A DNA stretch of 64,000 nucleotides from Agarivorans aestuarii. Lineage in GTDB: Bacteria; Pseudomonadota; Gammaproteobacteria; Enterobacterales; Celerinatantimonadaceae. Of the stretch, positions 1 to 9,748 are shown piece by piece. The notes beneath the pieces were generated by a model. That model was not told the origin of the DNA and ran no database searches. It saw only the letters and a program-made list of their open reading frames with translations. Location of the stretch: assembly GCF_019670125.1 (NCBI RefSeq), contig NZ_AP023033.1, positions 2,159,001 through 2,223,000 of the forward strand, read 5' to 3'. The first letter of the stretch is position 1. Each line of letters begins with the position of its first letter. Position numbers and translations under genes: made by a program.

Positions 1-1
1 A

Positions 2-1480
2 GTACCTTATTATTTATCAGACCTTGATAATCCTGATCTTACAGGTGCGGATGTAAATAAATGGGCACAAGCTAAGACAGATAGCCCGGTAGCTATTTTG
101 CAATTGCTGCAAACCAATGCGGATTTTGCTGACCAAGGCAGTGCAACAAGTTTTTGGGCCCAGGCCGGCGCAAAAGGTTTTGACGTTGCTACATTTGGTG
201 GCTTAGTGGCAGGCGGTGATAAAACAACCGCTGGACAAATGCTTGCTCAGGCAGATTTAGCAGGACTTACCTATATGCAAGACGGTGAAGCGATGCCAGT
301 TGACTCACATCGCCATCTTACGGCTTATAACCCTGTTCCAGAAACAAAAAGCACCGCGTTTTTAGACTTAGATATTTATTTACCTGATGAAACCTTAACT
401 GGCAATGCCATGCCGGCCGAAGGCTGGCCAGTAGTGATCTTCCAACATGGTATTGGGTCCGTTAAAGAAACCGCAGCGGCTATTGCCGCTAGCTATGCAG
501 CGCAAGGTTACGCAGTTTTGGCTATGGACTTGCCTTATCACGGTAGTCGAGGTTTGGATTTGACCGGTGATGGTAATGCAGAAATCAGTGCCAATGACGA
601 TCCTCAAGTATTCGCTAACTTGGGTAGCTTTTTAAGCATTCGAGAAAACCTACGTCAATCAACAGCCGATTTACTTGCGGTGCGGGCTGCCTTACAAGCT
701 GCTGGTGCGCCTGCTGAACTGGACGGCAGTAAAGTACATTATGCAGGTCAGTCATTAGGAGCAATTGTCGGTGTTGGTCCAGCATCGGTTGCTGATACAG
801 TAAACGTAAGCGGTTTTGATATTGATTACAGCCTACAAAGTGTTTCGCTTAGCGCACCTGCTGGCGGTTTAGCTGGAGTATTCCAGTACTCACCTAGTTT
901 TGGCCCAACCGTAGAAGCAGGGTTAAAATCTAATCCTGGTTACTTAGCGCTGGTTGCTGCTGGCCTTGGCTTTGAAGACAATGACACTGCAACAGCCTTA
1001 GAGCAGTTTGCAGTATATCAAGCCACTTACCCAGAAGCAGCACAGCTGGTGATTGACTCTAATTATCCTGCATTTGCGTCAATTTTTGGGTCGTTAGCGC
1101 AAACAGTGGTAGATGGAGTAGACCCACTTAACTATGCGCAATCCGGTTTTGCTATGCCAGTACTAGTGCATGAGATTGTGGGTGACGGTAGTGAAGGTAG
1201 CGGTGATCAAGTTATTCCAAATAGCCTTGCAACGTTGCCGCTAGTTGGCACCGAGCCGCTGATTGCTTCAATGGGTCTAGAGGGTACCGAAGTTACCTCA
1301 GCAGGTAGTTATGCGGTGCGCTTTAGCCAAGGCTCGCATAGCTCACTGATTTCGCCTGCGGCTAGTTTGGCTGCTACGGTTGAAATGCAAACCCAGTTTG
1401 TTAGTTATGCAGTAAGTGCAGATGCTGGTAATGCTAGTGTTGTGGTGAGTGATAGTTCGGTAATCGCCTCGGCTCAATAA
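2..1480 (+). CDS. VolA/Pla-1/cef-type extracellular lipase (5' end missing)
   Basis: Secreted-type alpha/beta-hydrolase lipase whose N terminus lies off the left edge: the frame is open to base 2, so the TTG at 98 is not a real start. The visible part has an oxyanion-loop-like FQHGIGS, the nucleophile elbow GQSLG (GxSxG), a late acidic stretch with GDGSEGSGD as likely source of the catalytic Asp, and a C-terminal QGSHSS holding the likely catalytic His. Low Cys content and many Asp/Ala/Ser residues fit a surface or exported protein. The family (VolA of Vibrio) releases fatty acids from lysophospholipids at the outer membrane; the role here is inferred. A strong terminator follows. Family call fairly secure, substrate unknown. 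Confidence 0.8.
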   Translation, partial: VPYYLSDLDNPDLTGADVNKWAQAKTDSPVAILQLLQTNADFADQGSATSFWAQAGAKGFDVATFGGLVAGGDKTTAGQMLAQADLAGLTYMQDGEAMPVDSHRHLTAYNPVPETKSTAFLDLDIYLPDETLTGNAMPAEGWPVVIFQHGIGSVKETAAAIAASYAAQGYAVLAMDLPYHGSRGLDLTGDGNAEISANDDPQVFANLGSFLSIRENLRQSTADLLAVRAALQAAGAPAELDGSKVHYAGQSLGAIVGVGPASVADTVNVSGFDIDYSLQSVSLSAPAGGLAGVFQYSPSFGPTVEAGLKSNPGYLALVAAGLGFEDNDTATALEQFAVYQATYPEAAQLVIDSNYPAFASIFGSLAQTVVDGVDPLNYAQSGFAMPVLVHEIVGDGSEGSGDQVIPNSLATLPLVGTEPLIASMGLEGTEVTSAGSYAVRFSQGSHSSLISPAASLAATVEMQTQFVSYAVSADAGNASVVVSDSSVIASAQ

Positions 1481-1499
1481 GCACTAAGTTATCGGTTCT

Positions 1500-1527
1500 A
1501 AGGCCTGCATCGCGCAGGCCTTTTTTG
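1500..1527 (+). terminator. Rho-independent terminator after the lipase gene
   Basis: GGCCTGC at 1502-1508 pairs with GCAGGCC at 1514-1520 around a 5-nt loop, followed by six T. It separates the lipase from sohB. Confidence 0.85.
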
Positions 1528-1589
1528 TTACTTGGTTCGGTGTACAAGCTATGGTACTAATAGCAGCTCGAAAATATGAGGGCAGAAGT

Positions 1590-2615
1590 TTGGATTTTTT
1601 GATTGAGTTTGGATTGTTTTTTGCGAAGGCCTTAACGATTGTTATCGCTATTATTGCTGTAGTTGTGGTTGTGATTGCCGCTTCTTCTAAGACTAAACAC
1701 AAAAGTGGCGAGCTTGAAGTCACGGATTTAAGTGAGCAACACAATGAGGTTGAGGAAAAGCTTAATCATAACCTCATGAGCAAAGAGCAACTTAAACAGC
1801 ATAAGAAGCAACTAAAGCAACAACAAAAAGAAGAGAAGAAAAAAGGCGAAGAACAAACTAAACCACGATTGTTTGTTATCGACTTTAAAGGCAGCATCGA
1901 CGCCAAAGAAGTAGCCAGTTTACGTGAAGAAGTTTCTGCGGTACTTATCGCAGCGAAGCCAAAAGATGAAGTATTAGTTCGTTTAGAAAGCGGCGGCGGC
2001 ATGGTTCACGGATATGGTTTAGCGGCTTCTCAGTTAAAACGGATTAAAGCAAAAGGTATCACACTTACTATCGCAGTTGATAAAGTTGCCGCAAGTGGTG
2101 GTTATATGATGGCTTGTATCGCTGATAAGATTATCGCAGCACCGTTTTCCATCGTTGGTTCAATTGGCGTGATTGCCCAGTTGCCAAACTTTAATAAAGT
2201 ATTGAAGAAAAACGACATCGATTTTGAACAGGTAACTGCCGGTGAGTTTAAACGCACCCTGACTATGTTTGGCGAAAACACCGATGAAGCACGCAAGAAG
2301 TTTCAATCTGAACTAGAAGAGACTCACGTTCTATTTAAAGAGTTTGTTCAAGAGTTTCGTCCGCAATTGGATATTGCAAAAGTAGCCACTGGTGAGCATT
2401 GGTACGGCACTCAAGCATTTGCTTTGGAATTGGTTGATGAAGTATCTACCAGTGACGATTACTTGATGCAGCAATTTGAGGAAAAACAAGTTATCCAGTT
2501 CAAGTACCATACTAAGAAGAAATTAGCAGAAAAGCTCAGCCAAGCGGCAAGCATTGGAGTGGAGCGTGGCGTAATGAAAATTATGCAGTCTCAATCTTGG
2601 GATTGGACCAAGTAA
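1590..2615 (+). CDS. sohB: Inner-membrane S49 serine peptidase SohB
   Basis: SohB is a single-pass membrane peptidase of family S49 with its catalytic domain in the periplasm. Visible parts: an N-terminal hydrophobic segment (about residues 12-30), a charged Lys/Gln/Glu-rich linker, then the S49 core with an ESGGG motif, ASGGY (Ser nucleophile) and SIVGSIGV, with the Lys of GEFKR as the probable general base. I start at TTG 1590 because the protein then opens DFLIEFGLFFAK, like E. coli SohB (MDLLSLYGLFLAK), and a GAGGG lies just upstream. An in-frame ATG at 1551 would add 13 residues that do not fit the family. A second S49 enzyme, SppA, is encoded at 43418-45244. Confidence 0.85.
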   Translation: MDFLIEFGLFFAKALTIVIAIIAVVVVVIAASSKTKHKSGELEVTDLSEQHNEVEEKLNHNLMSKEQLKQHKKQLKQQQKEEKKKGEEQTKPRLFVIDFKGSIDAKEVASLREEVSAVLIAAKPKDEVLVRLESGGGMVHGYGLAASQLKRIKAKGITLTIAVDKVAASGGYMMACIADKIIAAPFSIVGSIGVIAQLPNFNKVLKKNDIDFEQVTAGEFKRTLTMFGENTDEARKKFQSELEETHVLFKEFVQEFRPQLDIAKVATGEHWYGTQAFALELVDEVSTSDDYLMQQFEEKQVIQFKYHTKKKLAEKLSQAASIGVERGVMKIMQSQSWDWTK

Positions 2616-2639
2616 TATCAAGCTAACAAACAGCAACGG

Positions 2640-2666
2640 AAAGCCTGACCTTAGTCAGGCTTTTTA
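2640..2666. terminator. Terminator between convergent sohB and astB
   Basis: AGCCTGAC at 2642-2649 pairs with GTCAGGCT, followed by a T run. It serves sohB and may also act on transcripts arriving from astB. Confidence 0.75.
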
Positions 2667-2676
2667 ATCTGCTCAG

Positions 2677-4017
2677 TTAAGCTTGTTGGAAAGGGTAAAC
2701 AGACCCTAAGTGTAAGATTTGGGTTAGCTCATCCAATGCGGTATTCACTTCGGTGATTAACTGAGGGTCACGTAAATCATCAAAAACCAAGCTATCTCTG
2801 TAGTGCTTATCAACCCACTGGTTTAGCGTGCTAAATAGTTGTTCATTCATGATAGTGTGTTGGTTTACTGCAGCTAATTCCATGTCGTTTAATGCCACTC
2901 GTAAGCGCAAGCAAGCTGGGCCACCACCGTTGCTCATACTCTGCTTAACATCAAAGTAATGCACTTGCTTAATCGGAGTATTTCGGCTTACTAAGTCTTC
3001 TAAATAAGCACTCACTTGGGCCGATTCTTGACAGTTTGTTGGTGCAATAATAGCCATTTCACCAGGTGTAGTGGTAACGATCTGGGTATTGAATAAATAG
3101 GTTTTAACTGCTTCAGAAACACTCACTTCATTGTCGCTAACTTCTATGAAATGTAGCTTATTATCGCCGAAACGCTGCTGAATATGCTGAAGTTGCTGCT
3201 GAGTGTTTAAAAAAGCTTGTTGATGATAAAACAGCACATTTTGGTTGCCCACCGCTATCACATCGTTATGGAAAACCCCTTGGTCAATTACTCCAGGGTT
3301 TTGCTGAATGAAAATCGCGGTATCTTGGTCTAAACCATGTAAGCGAGCTACGGCTTGGCTCGCTTCTAGGGTTTGCCTTGCGGGAAATTTTTTAGGAGCA
3401 ATTACGCTGGCATCTGCAGCTGAGCGGCCATAAACAAATAGTTCTAAGCCAGCTTCGCCGTAATTTGAACACAATCGGGTATGGTTAGCCGCACCTTCGT
3501 CGCCATAGTAGTCGTTTTCTGGCAAGTGTTGATGGTGTTCAAAATATTTACTATCGGAAAATACCGCCTTCAAAATATTACCGGTAACTTGTGGCTCAAT
3601 AGAGCGATGCAGCTTATTAGTTAAGTTTGCTGGGGTGAAATGTACTTTGCCATTTTCGGTGTCTGCGCTAGGCGATACGGTGGCTGCATTAGCAGTCCAC
3701 ATGCTTGATGCCGAATAACTAGCGAGTAGGGCATCAGGCGCTTTTTTTGCCGCTTGTTGTAAAACTTGACTATCGTTACCGGTAAAACCGATACGACGAA
3801 GAAGATTGAGATCGGGACGTTGTTGCGGCGCCAACACGCCTTGAGTAAGCCCTAGGTCGTGCAAGGCTTTCATTTTTAATAAGCCTTGCTTGGCGGCTTC
3901 TTTGGGGTTTGAGGCATTTTGGGCATTGGATAAAGAGGCAACGTTGCCAAATGAAAGACCCGCATAATTGTGGGTTGGGCCAACTAAGCCGTCGAAGTTG
4001 ACTTCAAAATGTTTCAT
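2677..4017 (-). CDS. astB: N-succinylarginine dihydrolase
   Basis: AstB hydrolyses N2-succinylarginine to N2-succinylornithine, CO2 and two NH3, the second step of the arginine succinyltransferase (AST) catabolic pathway; cytosolic. The 446-residue length matches E. coli AstB (447), and the N terminus carries the family signature [19 protein letters not shown] conserved HNDV-type segment with a nearby Cys near the C terminus ([10 protein letters not shown]) fits the guanidine-modifying fold with a catalytic Cys. The gene stands alone here: no astC, astA, astD or astE neighbours are visible, so the rest of the pathway must be elsewhere. It converges with sohB and diverges from topA. Confidence 0.95.
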   Translation of the reverse strand: MKHFEVNFDGLVGPTHNYAGLSFGNVASLSNAQNASNPKEAAKQGLLKMKALHDLGLTQGVLAPQQRPDLNLLRRIGFTGNDSQVLQQAAKKAPDALLASYSASSMWTANAATVSPSADTENGKVHFTPANLTNKLHRSIEPQVTGNILKAVFSDSKYFEHHQHLPENDYYGDEGAANHTRLCSNYGEAGLELFVYGRSAADASVIAPKKFPARQTLEASQAVARLHGLDQDTAIFIQQNPGVIDQGVFHNDVIAVGNQNVLFYHQQAFLNTQQQLQHIQQRFGDNKLHFIEVSDNEVSVSEAVKTYLFNTQIVTTTPGEMAIIAPTNCQESAQVSAYLEDLVSRNTPIKQVHYFDVKQSMSNGGGPACLRLRVALNDMELAAVNQHTIMNEQLFSTLNQWVDKHYRDSLVFDDLRDPQLITEVNTALDELTQILHLGSVYPFQQA

Positions 4018-4319
4018 AGTCTTCCTTTTACTACGCTCACTTAAAAAATGAGTTATCTTTTATTGAAAAATTTGACACCAATGGTTATTTATATTGGCAG
4101 AAAAAGAAAATCAAGCGTATAACACTACGCTTTACTGGGATTTTCAGATGTTATCAGTTTGTATCTTGGTGGTCGAGTGCTTAATTATTCGCCCAATAAA
4201 CCAAAGATGCAAAAAAGTTATTGACCTATGCTAAGTCTCGAGCAATATAAAAAAGAACAAATATCTATTACTTTCCGTCAATAGGCCAAGTTGGTGGACA
4301 CAATGGTAAAAAGAAAAAT
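4018..4319. promoter_or_regulatory. Intergenic region: divergent astB/topA promoters
   Basis: This 302-bp gap holds both promoters. For topA a candidate -35 TTGACC at 4221-4226 is followed after about 17 nt by AATATA/TATAAA at 4244-4251. A TTGACA at 4072-4077 has no well-spaced -10 on the same strand. No convincing gene lies here apart from the minicistron at 4303-4323. Confidence 0.4.
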
Positions 4320-4323
4320 ATGA
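4303..4323 (+). other. Six-codon minicistron MVKRKI coupled to topA
   Basis: ATG at 4303 opens six codons (M V K R K I), and its TGA at 4321-4323 overlaps the topA ATG (4320-4322) as ATGA. A GGTGG at 4293-4297 is a plausible ribosome-binding site for this ATG, whereas topA itself has only an A-rich stretch upstream. The arrangement suggests translational coupling or re-initiation into topA. Expression is not demonstrated. Confidence 0.4.
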
Positions 4324-6962
4324 GCAAATCCCTGGTAATTGTAGAGTCACCAGCAAAAGCAAAAACGATTAATAAGTACTTGGGTCGCCAATATGTGGTG
4401 AAATCAAGTGTCGGTCATATTCGTGATCTGCCTAGCAGTGGTAGTGCAACTAATAAAAAGAAAGCTGCGCCTGTATCAACTAAAGGATTAAGCGCAGAAG
4501 AAAAAGCCAAACTTAAGAAGGCTAAAGATAAAAAAGCGCTAGTAGCTCGAATGGGAGTGGATCCCGAGAAGGACTGGAAAGCGAATTACCAAATTCTTCC
4601 TGGCAAGGAAAAAGTAGTTAACGAGCTTAAAACTCTTGCAGAAAATGCCGACACCATCTATCTCGCAACCGATTTGGACCGCGAAGGAGAGGCCATTGCT
4701 TGGCACTTAAAAGAAATTATTGGCGGCGATGACAGTCGTTTTAAGCGAGTAGTATTTAACGAGATTACTAAATCAGCAATTAAAGACGCGTTCTCGCAGC
4801 CAAGCGAATTAAACATGGCTCGAGTGAATGCTCAGCAAGCCCGTCGATTCTTAGACCGAGTTGTGGGTTACATGGTATCGCCACTGCTTTGGAAAAAAAT
4901 TGCTCGCGGATTGTCTGCTGGACGAGTTCAATCAGTAGCGGTTCGACTAGTGGTTGAAAAAGAGCGAGAAATTAAAGCTTTTGTGCCTGAAGAGTACTGG
5001 GATATTCATGCTGATCTTGCAACACAATTAGGCGAAGGCTTTCGCTTAGAAGTTGCTAAAGAAAACGGTCAGGCCTTTAAGCCTGTTAACAAACAACAAT
5101 CAGAAGCGGCGGTAGCGACTTTAAAAAGCGCCAACTATCAAGTTGTTAAACGTGAAGATAAACCGACACGCTCAAAGCCAAAAGCACCTTATATTACTTC
5201 TACCTTGCAGCAAGCAGCTAGCACCCGTTTAAGTTTTGGCGTTAAACGCACCATGATGTTAGCTCAAAGGCTCTATGAAGCAGGCTACATCACCTATATG
5301 CGTACTGACTCAACAAACTTGAGTAACGACGCTGTAGAGGCTGCTAGAGGCTATATCGGCGACAATTTTGGTGATAAGTATCTACCAGACAACCCTTTAC
5401 GTTATTCAAGCAAAGAAGGTGCACAAGAAGCGCACGAAGCTATTCGACCTTCAGACGTTAATGTAACCAGCACACAATTAGCCGGTGTAGATGCTGATGC
5501 GGCTAGGTTATACGATTTGATTTGGCGCCAGTTTGTGGCCTGTCAAATGACCGATGCGCAATACGATGCCACTACCGTAACGGTAAGCGCCGCTCAATTT
5601 GAATTACGCGCTAAAGGTAAAATTTTACGTTTTGATGGTTGGACAAAAGTACAACCAGTGGGTAAAGCAAGTAAAGCCGACGATGGCGTACTGCCTGCCG
5701 TTAGCCAAGGTGACAAACTTAACTTGGTTGAGCTTGATGCTAAGCAGCACTTTACCAAGCCACCGGCACGATTCAATGAAGCGTCTTTAGTTCGTGAGCT
5801 AGAGAAACGTGGCATTGGTCGTCCGTCTACTTATGCATCAATCATTTCAACCATTCAGGATCGCGGATATGTTCGCACTGAAAGCCGTCGTTTCTACGCG
5901 GAGAAGATGGGTGAAATTGTTGCTGAGCGTTTAACTGAAAGCTTCCAAGACTTAATGAACTATGACTTCACCGCCGAGATGGAAGAGCGGCTCGATGAAG
6001 TAGCTGATGGCAACATTGAGTGGAAGCAAACACTTAACGAGTTCTATAAAAACTTTAAGAAGCAGTTAACGGTTGCCGATGATGACGAAAAGGGGATGCG
6101 TAGCAATACTCCTGTTCTGACTAACATCGAGTGTCCAGATTGTGGCCGACCAATGGGTATCCGTACTGCGAGTACTGGTGTATTCCTTGGTTGTTCAGGT
6201 TATGCCTTACCACCGAAAGAACGTTGTAAGTGCACCATTAACTTGATTCCAGGTGAAGAAGCTGTAGCTGCCGATGCCGAAGAGCAAGAAACCGAAGCAT
6301 TACGCGCTAAAGAACGTTGCCCAGTCTGTGGTACTGCCATGGACAGCTACCTTATTGACGAAACCCGCAAGCTGCACGTGTGTGGTAATAACCCCGATTG
6401 TGAAGGGTATGTGGTTGAGCAAGGTAGCTTTAAGATTAAAGGCTACGATGGGCCTATCGTTGAGTGTGAAAAGTGTGGCAGTGATATGCAGCTACGCACT
6501 GGCCGTTTTGGCAAGTATATGGCTTGTACTGGCGAAGACTGTAGCAACACCCGCAAGATTCTGAAAAATGGTGAAGTGGCTCCGCCGCGAGAAGATCCGG
6601 TTCACTTACCGGAATTGCCTTGTGTAAATAGCGATGCCTATTTTGTGCTTCGCGATGGTGCTTCTGGCATCTTTATGGCAGCGAGTAATTTCCCACGTTC
6701 ACGTGAGACGCGAGCGCCTTTAGTGGAAGAATTGAAGCGCTTCAGAGACCGCTTACCAGAGAAGTTTTATTACTTAGCTGATGGACCAACAGAAGACCCT
6801 GATGGAGTTAAATCTTTGGTTCGATACAGCCGTAAGACTAAAGAGCAATACTTAAGCACTGAAGTTGACGGTAAACCTACCGGTTGGAGAGCGTACTTTG
6901 GCGATGGTAAATGGACCATTGAAGATAAGCGCAAAAAGCCTAAAGCCAAGAAAAAGGCTTAA
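4320..6962 (+). CDS. topA: DNA topoisomerase I
   Basis: Type IA topoisomerase that relaxes negatively supercoiled DNA through a 5'-phosphotyrosine intermediate. At 880 residues it is close to E. coli TopA (865). The N-terminal Toprim domain opens with [20 protein letters not shown] and carries the acidic [13 protein letters not shown] motif. The active-site Tyr is Tyr326 in YITYMRTDS. Three C-terminal tetracysteine zinc ribbons are visible (starting CPDCG, CPVCG and CEKCG), followed by a Lys-rich tail. The start matches the E. coli N terminus. It is preceded by a minicistron ending in an ATGA overlap and followed by a bidirectional terminator. Confidence 0.98.
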   Translation: MSKSLVIVESPAKAKTINKYLGRQYVVKSSVGHIRDLPSSGSATNKKKAAPVSTKGLSAEEKAKLKKAKDKKALVARMGVDPEKDWKANYQILPGKEKVVNELKTLAENADTIYLATDLDREGEAIAWHLKEIIGGDDSRFKRVVFNEITKSAIKDAFSQPSELNMARVNAQQARRFLDRVVGYMVSPLLWKKIARGLSAGRVQSVAVRLVVEKEREIKAFVPEEYWDIHADLATQLGEGFRLEVAKENGQAFKPVNKQQSEAAVATLKSANYQVVKREDKPTRSKPKAPYITSTLQQAASTRLSFGVKRTMMLAQRLYEAGYITYMRTDSTNLSNDAVEAARGYIGDNFGDKYLPDNPLRYSSKEGAQEAHEAIRPSDVNVTSTQLAGVDADAARLYDLIWRQFVACQMTDAQYDATTVTVSAAQFELRAKGKILRFDGWTKVQPVGKASKADDGVLPAVSQGDKLNLVELDAKQHFTKPPARFNEASLVRELEKRGIGRPSTYASIISTIQDRGYVRTESRRFYAEKMGEIVAERLTESFQDLMNYDFTAEMEERLDEVADGNIEWKQTLNEFYKNFKKQLTVADDDEKGMRSNTPVLTNIECPDCGRPMGIRTASTGVFLGCSGYALPPKERCKCTINLIPGEEAVAADAEEQETEALRAKERCPVCGTAMDSYLIDETRKLHVCGNNPDCEGYVVEQGSFKIKGYDGPIVECEKCGSDMQLRTGRFGKYMACTGEDCSNTRKILKNGEVAPPREDPVHLPELPCVNSDAYFVLRDGASGIFMAASNFPRSRETRAPLVEELKRFRDRLPEKFYYLADGPTEDPDGVKSLVRYSRKTKEQYLSTEVDGKPTGWRAYFGDGKWTIEDKRKKPKAKKKA

Positions 6963-6974
6963 GTAGATAGAACT

Positions 6975-7004
6975 AAAAAAAGGAAGCACTTAGCTTCCTT
7001 TTTT
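6975..7004. terminator. Bidirectional terminator between topA and the MTHFR-like gene
   Basis: AAAGGAAGC at 6979-6987 pairs with GCTTCCTTT at 6993-7001, with A and T runs on the two sides, so it can end both convergent genes. Confidence 0.85.
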
Positions 7005-7023
7005 ATTGGCTATTTTTCGATGA

Positions 7024-7983
7024 TTAGCTGTTTAATTGTAACTGAGCCAGCTTTTTGTCCATGGTGGCTTTTAGTAGCTTATACAGCAAAATAGCGGCAT
7101 CAATTTCTTCTTTACGATTGGTAAGGCTTTCTATGTTTAGCCCTAAGGGGATCCCAAGTGGCAAAACGGCTTCTAAAATCTGCACTAAGTTGTTGTAACA
7201 AATTAGGATTGATTCTTTTAGAGGTTTGTCTGCATTGAGAATGCGTAGGCTAGTAGCTTCTGGTACTGATATTCCCAGCCATTCAATAAATTCTAAGGTT
7301 TTAGCACTACCACATGGCGAGAATGTAAGAATGATGCGTTGAGGCTGTTGATTGTTTTCAGTACACTCGTGTGCGTATCGAGTTAGCATGTCGATAGTGG
7401 CTTGTGCGTTGTAAACTGCTTGGGTAACAAAGTACTGACAACCTTGAGTGGTTTTGTGAATCAACCTAGCGTGTTCATCACCTTTTTTAGCATGGCGCTC
7501 AGCGATGGTGACGCCACCTAAATAAAACTCTGGTGCATGATTTTCGATGGCTTTATAGGCATCAGCCAAACTGAGCTTAATATCGTTAGTGGCTGCTGGG
7601 CTGCCAACTAAAACTAGATCTCGGATCTCAAATTGATGCCAAGCTTCTTTTAGCCAGGCGACAAAATCTTGTTCGTTTCTTTGTGAAACACTTTTGTAAG
7701 TAATGACCGAACGTTCGCTTTTATGCATTAGTAGCTGCGCATACAAGCGTGGATCATGGGTCTGCATATAGGGAAATGGACGCGGTTTGTCGATCCGGCT
7801 GCTCTCGTCTTGAATGTCGTAAACAATTAGACCGTCGTACTCAATTTCATCTAAACGAGACAGTAATTTGTCAGCTATATCACTAACTTTTTCAATGTCG
7901 GTATTTTGTTTTGGTGGGGTGGTACCTATGAAATAAACCCCATGGAAGGGGTCGCTAGAAATCTGCTCAAGTGTTTTACGCAT
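7024..7983 (-). CDS. Methylenetetrahydrofolate reductase-like protein (divergent MetF family)
   Basis: A 319-residue cytosolic protein resembling the TIM barrel of MetF-type 5,10-methylenetetrahydrofolate reductase. Family-like segments include LVLVGSPAATND near the middle, then GGVTIAERH and GCQYFVTQAVYN, corresponding to the flavin- and folate-binding strands of MetF. At the N terminus, where E. coli MetF has FEFFPPR with catalytic Glu28, this protein reads FIGTTPPK, so the Glu position is occupied by Gly. It may therefore not carry out the normal reduction. It converges with topA and has no methionine genes beside it. Fold assignment is reasonable; function is unknown. Confidence 0.65.
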   Translation of the reverse strand: MRKTLEQISSDPFHGVYFIGTTPPKQNTDIEKVSDIADKLLSRLDEIEYDGLIVYDIQDESSRIDKPRPFPYMQTHDPRLYAQLLMHKSERSVITYKSVSQRNEQDFVAWLKEAWHQFEIRDLVLVGSPAATNDIKLSLADAYKAIENHAPEFYLGGVTIAERHAKKGDEHARLIHKTTQGCQYFVTQAVYNAQATIDMLTRYAHECTENNQQPQRIILTFSPCGSAKTLEFIEWLGISVPEATSLRILNADKPLKESILICYNNLVQILEAVLPLGIPLGLNIESLTNRKEEIDAAILLYKLLKATMDKKLAQLQLNS

Positions 7984-8094
7984 GTTGTGTTTGCTTTATT
8001 TATTTAGTTAGCGATATTTTCGCATAGCTTTGAGTCGCAGGTCTAACTTTCTACTTAGGCCGCGAGTTCAAAACAAATCAGTTTATGAAGGGTT

Positions 8095-8859
8095 TTACCA
8101 CTTTTTCTTGGGCTGAAACAATACATCCAATTCGTCAGTTTCTTTCTCGGCAAGATCTTCGGCTTCTTGCTTACTAGCAGATTTGAGTTTATCGCTCATT
8201 TCTTGGTTCATACGACGCATGTCTTGTAGTTTTTGCTCTAGGTAGGCGTCACGGTCTGAAATATTGCTTAAGGCTGAGATACCTTTATTAAGCAATTGGC
8301 GAGCCGTGCCCCATTGGCGCAGCGCTTGTGCTTCTACGGCGCGTTTAAGTGCATTTTCAATGTTCACTTTTAGCTGCATTAATTCCAGTCGACGATCTTC
8401 TAGTACAAACACTTGGGTATTCAAGCGGCCTTTGGCGTGCTCTGAACGCACTACTGCGCGTATTTTTTTTATGATCTGCAACATTTGCAAAGCATCTTTA
8501 TCTGTATCAGGCGCTCGAAAGGCACTGTCGCTGATGTCGCTGGCATTTTTTATCTGGGTGAGCTGGCCTTTGGTAGCGCGAATACGGTTATTTAATCCTT
8601 TAACGCTAGGATCGGTGGTTCTAATTTGATTGAGGGCCTCTAACATACGTTTGTGCAGAAGCTCTACCAATTCTTTGCTATAGGGCAAAATAGAGGAATG
8701 CAGCAGCAACTCTTCCGTTTCGTTAATAATTGCCTTTTGTTTGGCAATTGCTAAACGGCGTTCGGTTTCTTGCTTTTGTTTAAATTGTTGAACCATGTTG
8801 TAAGCGATTACTAAAAACAATAACGCGCCTACGCCAAGCAATACTAAAGTAAATACCAT
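8095..8859 (-). CDS. Membrane-anchored coiled-coil protein, function unknown
   Basis: A 254-residue protein not recognised by function. One N-terminal membrane helix (about residues 3-22) is followed directly by a charged, mostly helical Gln/Lys/Glu/Arg-rich region with coiled-coil character, ending in an acidic stretch and a PKKKW tail. With its N terminus in the periplasm the body would face the cytoplasm. It starts 33 bp downstream of the stop of the histidine-kinase-like gene on the same strand, so the two are probably co-transcribed. Confidence 0.75.
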   Translation of the reverse strand: MVFTLVLLGVGALLFLVIAYNMVQQFKQKQETERRLAIAKQKAIINETEELLLHSSILPYSKELVELLHKRMLEALNQIRTTDPSVKGLNNRIRATKGQLTQIKNASDISDSAFRAPDTDKDALQMLQIIKKIRAVVRSEHAKGRLNTQVFVLEDRRLELMQLKVNIENALKRAVEAQALRQWGTARQLLNKGISALSNISDRDAYLEQKLQDMRRMNQEMSDKLKSASKQEAEDLAEKETDELDVLFQPKKKW

Positions 8860-8892
8860 ACTTAAACCGAAAAAATATCCTAAGTGTTTGTG

Positions 8893-9585
8893 CTACGGGA
8901 GATATAAACTAAAACGGCTACCACCTAAAGAGCTGCCATTTTCTAGTTTTATTTTACCTTCCTTGCCCGAATTTATATGTGCTTTAGCGATCAATTTTGC
9001 GAAAAATAAACCTAAACCGCTACGATTTTTAACAAAATTTATTTGCGAAGCTACTTCTATATTTGCCAAGTCGATAATGTCTTGTGGAAATCCATCACCA
9101 TCATCATCAATTTGGATGCATAAATAGTTATCGGCTTGTTTTGCAGATATTTTAATTTGTTTTTTTGAATAGCGAAGTGCATTCACCACAATATCATTAA
9201 GTAGGTAGTCCACAAGTACGCCATCAAAGTACCAACTTAATGAAGATTCTACATCTATTTCAACATTCATTTCTGCTTGTTCGATGAATGTTTGGTTCTT
9301 GAAATAGATATCGTTGAGCAAGTCTTCTAGGTATTGCTCTTCAATGGTCATTGGCATTTGTTCTTTTTCGAAACGATAAAGCGCCAATAACTGCATCAAG
9401 CTTCCGTTTAAGCGTGACACTTCGTAATGCAAGCGCGACAGTTCTTCACTGTCTTCTCTGCCCATTTGCTTAGAGCGTAAGGCGATGGATTCTGTTGACT
9501 GAGTCAGCATACACAGCGAATTTTTCATATCGTGAACTGCAGTGGCTAAAACTGATGAAAAATCTAGCTTGTCGTTTACTGGCAT
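8893..9585 (-). CDS. Soluble histidine-kinase-like protein (orphan)
   Basis: A 230-residue kinase with no membrane segment or recognisable sensor domain. His18 lies in an HDMKNSL dimerisation/phospho-acceptor box. The HATPase domain shows an N box (NDIVVNALRYS), G1 box (DDDGDGFP) and G2 box (RSGLGLFFAKLIA). It lacks a receiver domain and there is no response regulator nearby. It is the first gene of a probable two-gene unit with the coiled-coil membrane protein, which might supply membrane localisation or a signal (inference). It diverges from the M14 peptidase gene. Confidence 0.8.
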   Translation of the reverse strand: MPVNDKLDFSSVLATAVHDMKNSLCMLTQSTESIALRSKQMGREDSEELSRLHYEVSRLNGSLMQLLALYRFEKEQMPMTIEEQYLEDLLNDIYFKNQTFIEQAEMNVEIDVESSLSWYFDGVLVDYLLNDIVVNALRYSKKQIKISAKQADNYLCIQIDDDGDGFPQDIIDLANIEVASQINFVKNRSGLGLFFAKLIAKAHINSGKEGKIKLENGSSLGGSRFSLYLP

Positions 9586-9748
9586 GTGAAGTCCTTATAA
9601 GCACGTTGTTGCAGTGTAACCGAAGCCCAGCTTTGTCGCAAAATCAACTACTTCCAAAATACTATTAAGATTACATCGTGAGCTGGTAATAAATCTGTCA
9701 TGGCATTTTGCTAGTTGTAACTTGCCAATTATAGCAAGCGAGGACGCG

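Noticed and set aside
4148-4234. A 28-codon frame upstream of topA
   Set aside because: No ribosome-binding site and no recognisable composition; treated as leader sequence.
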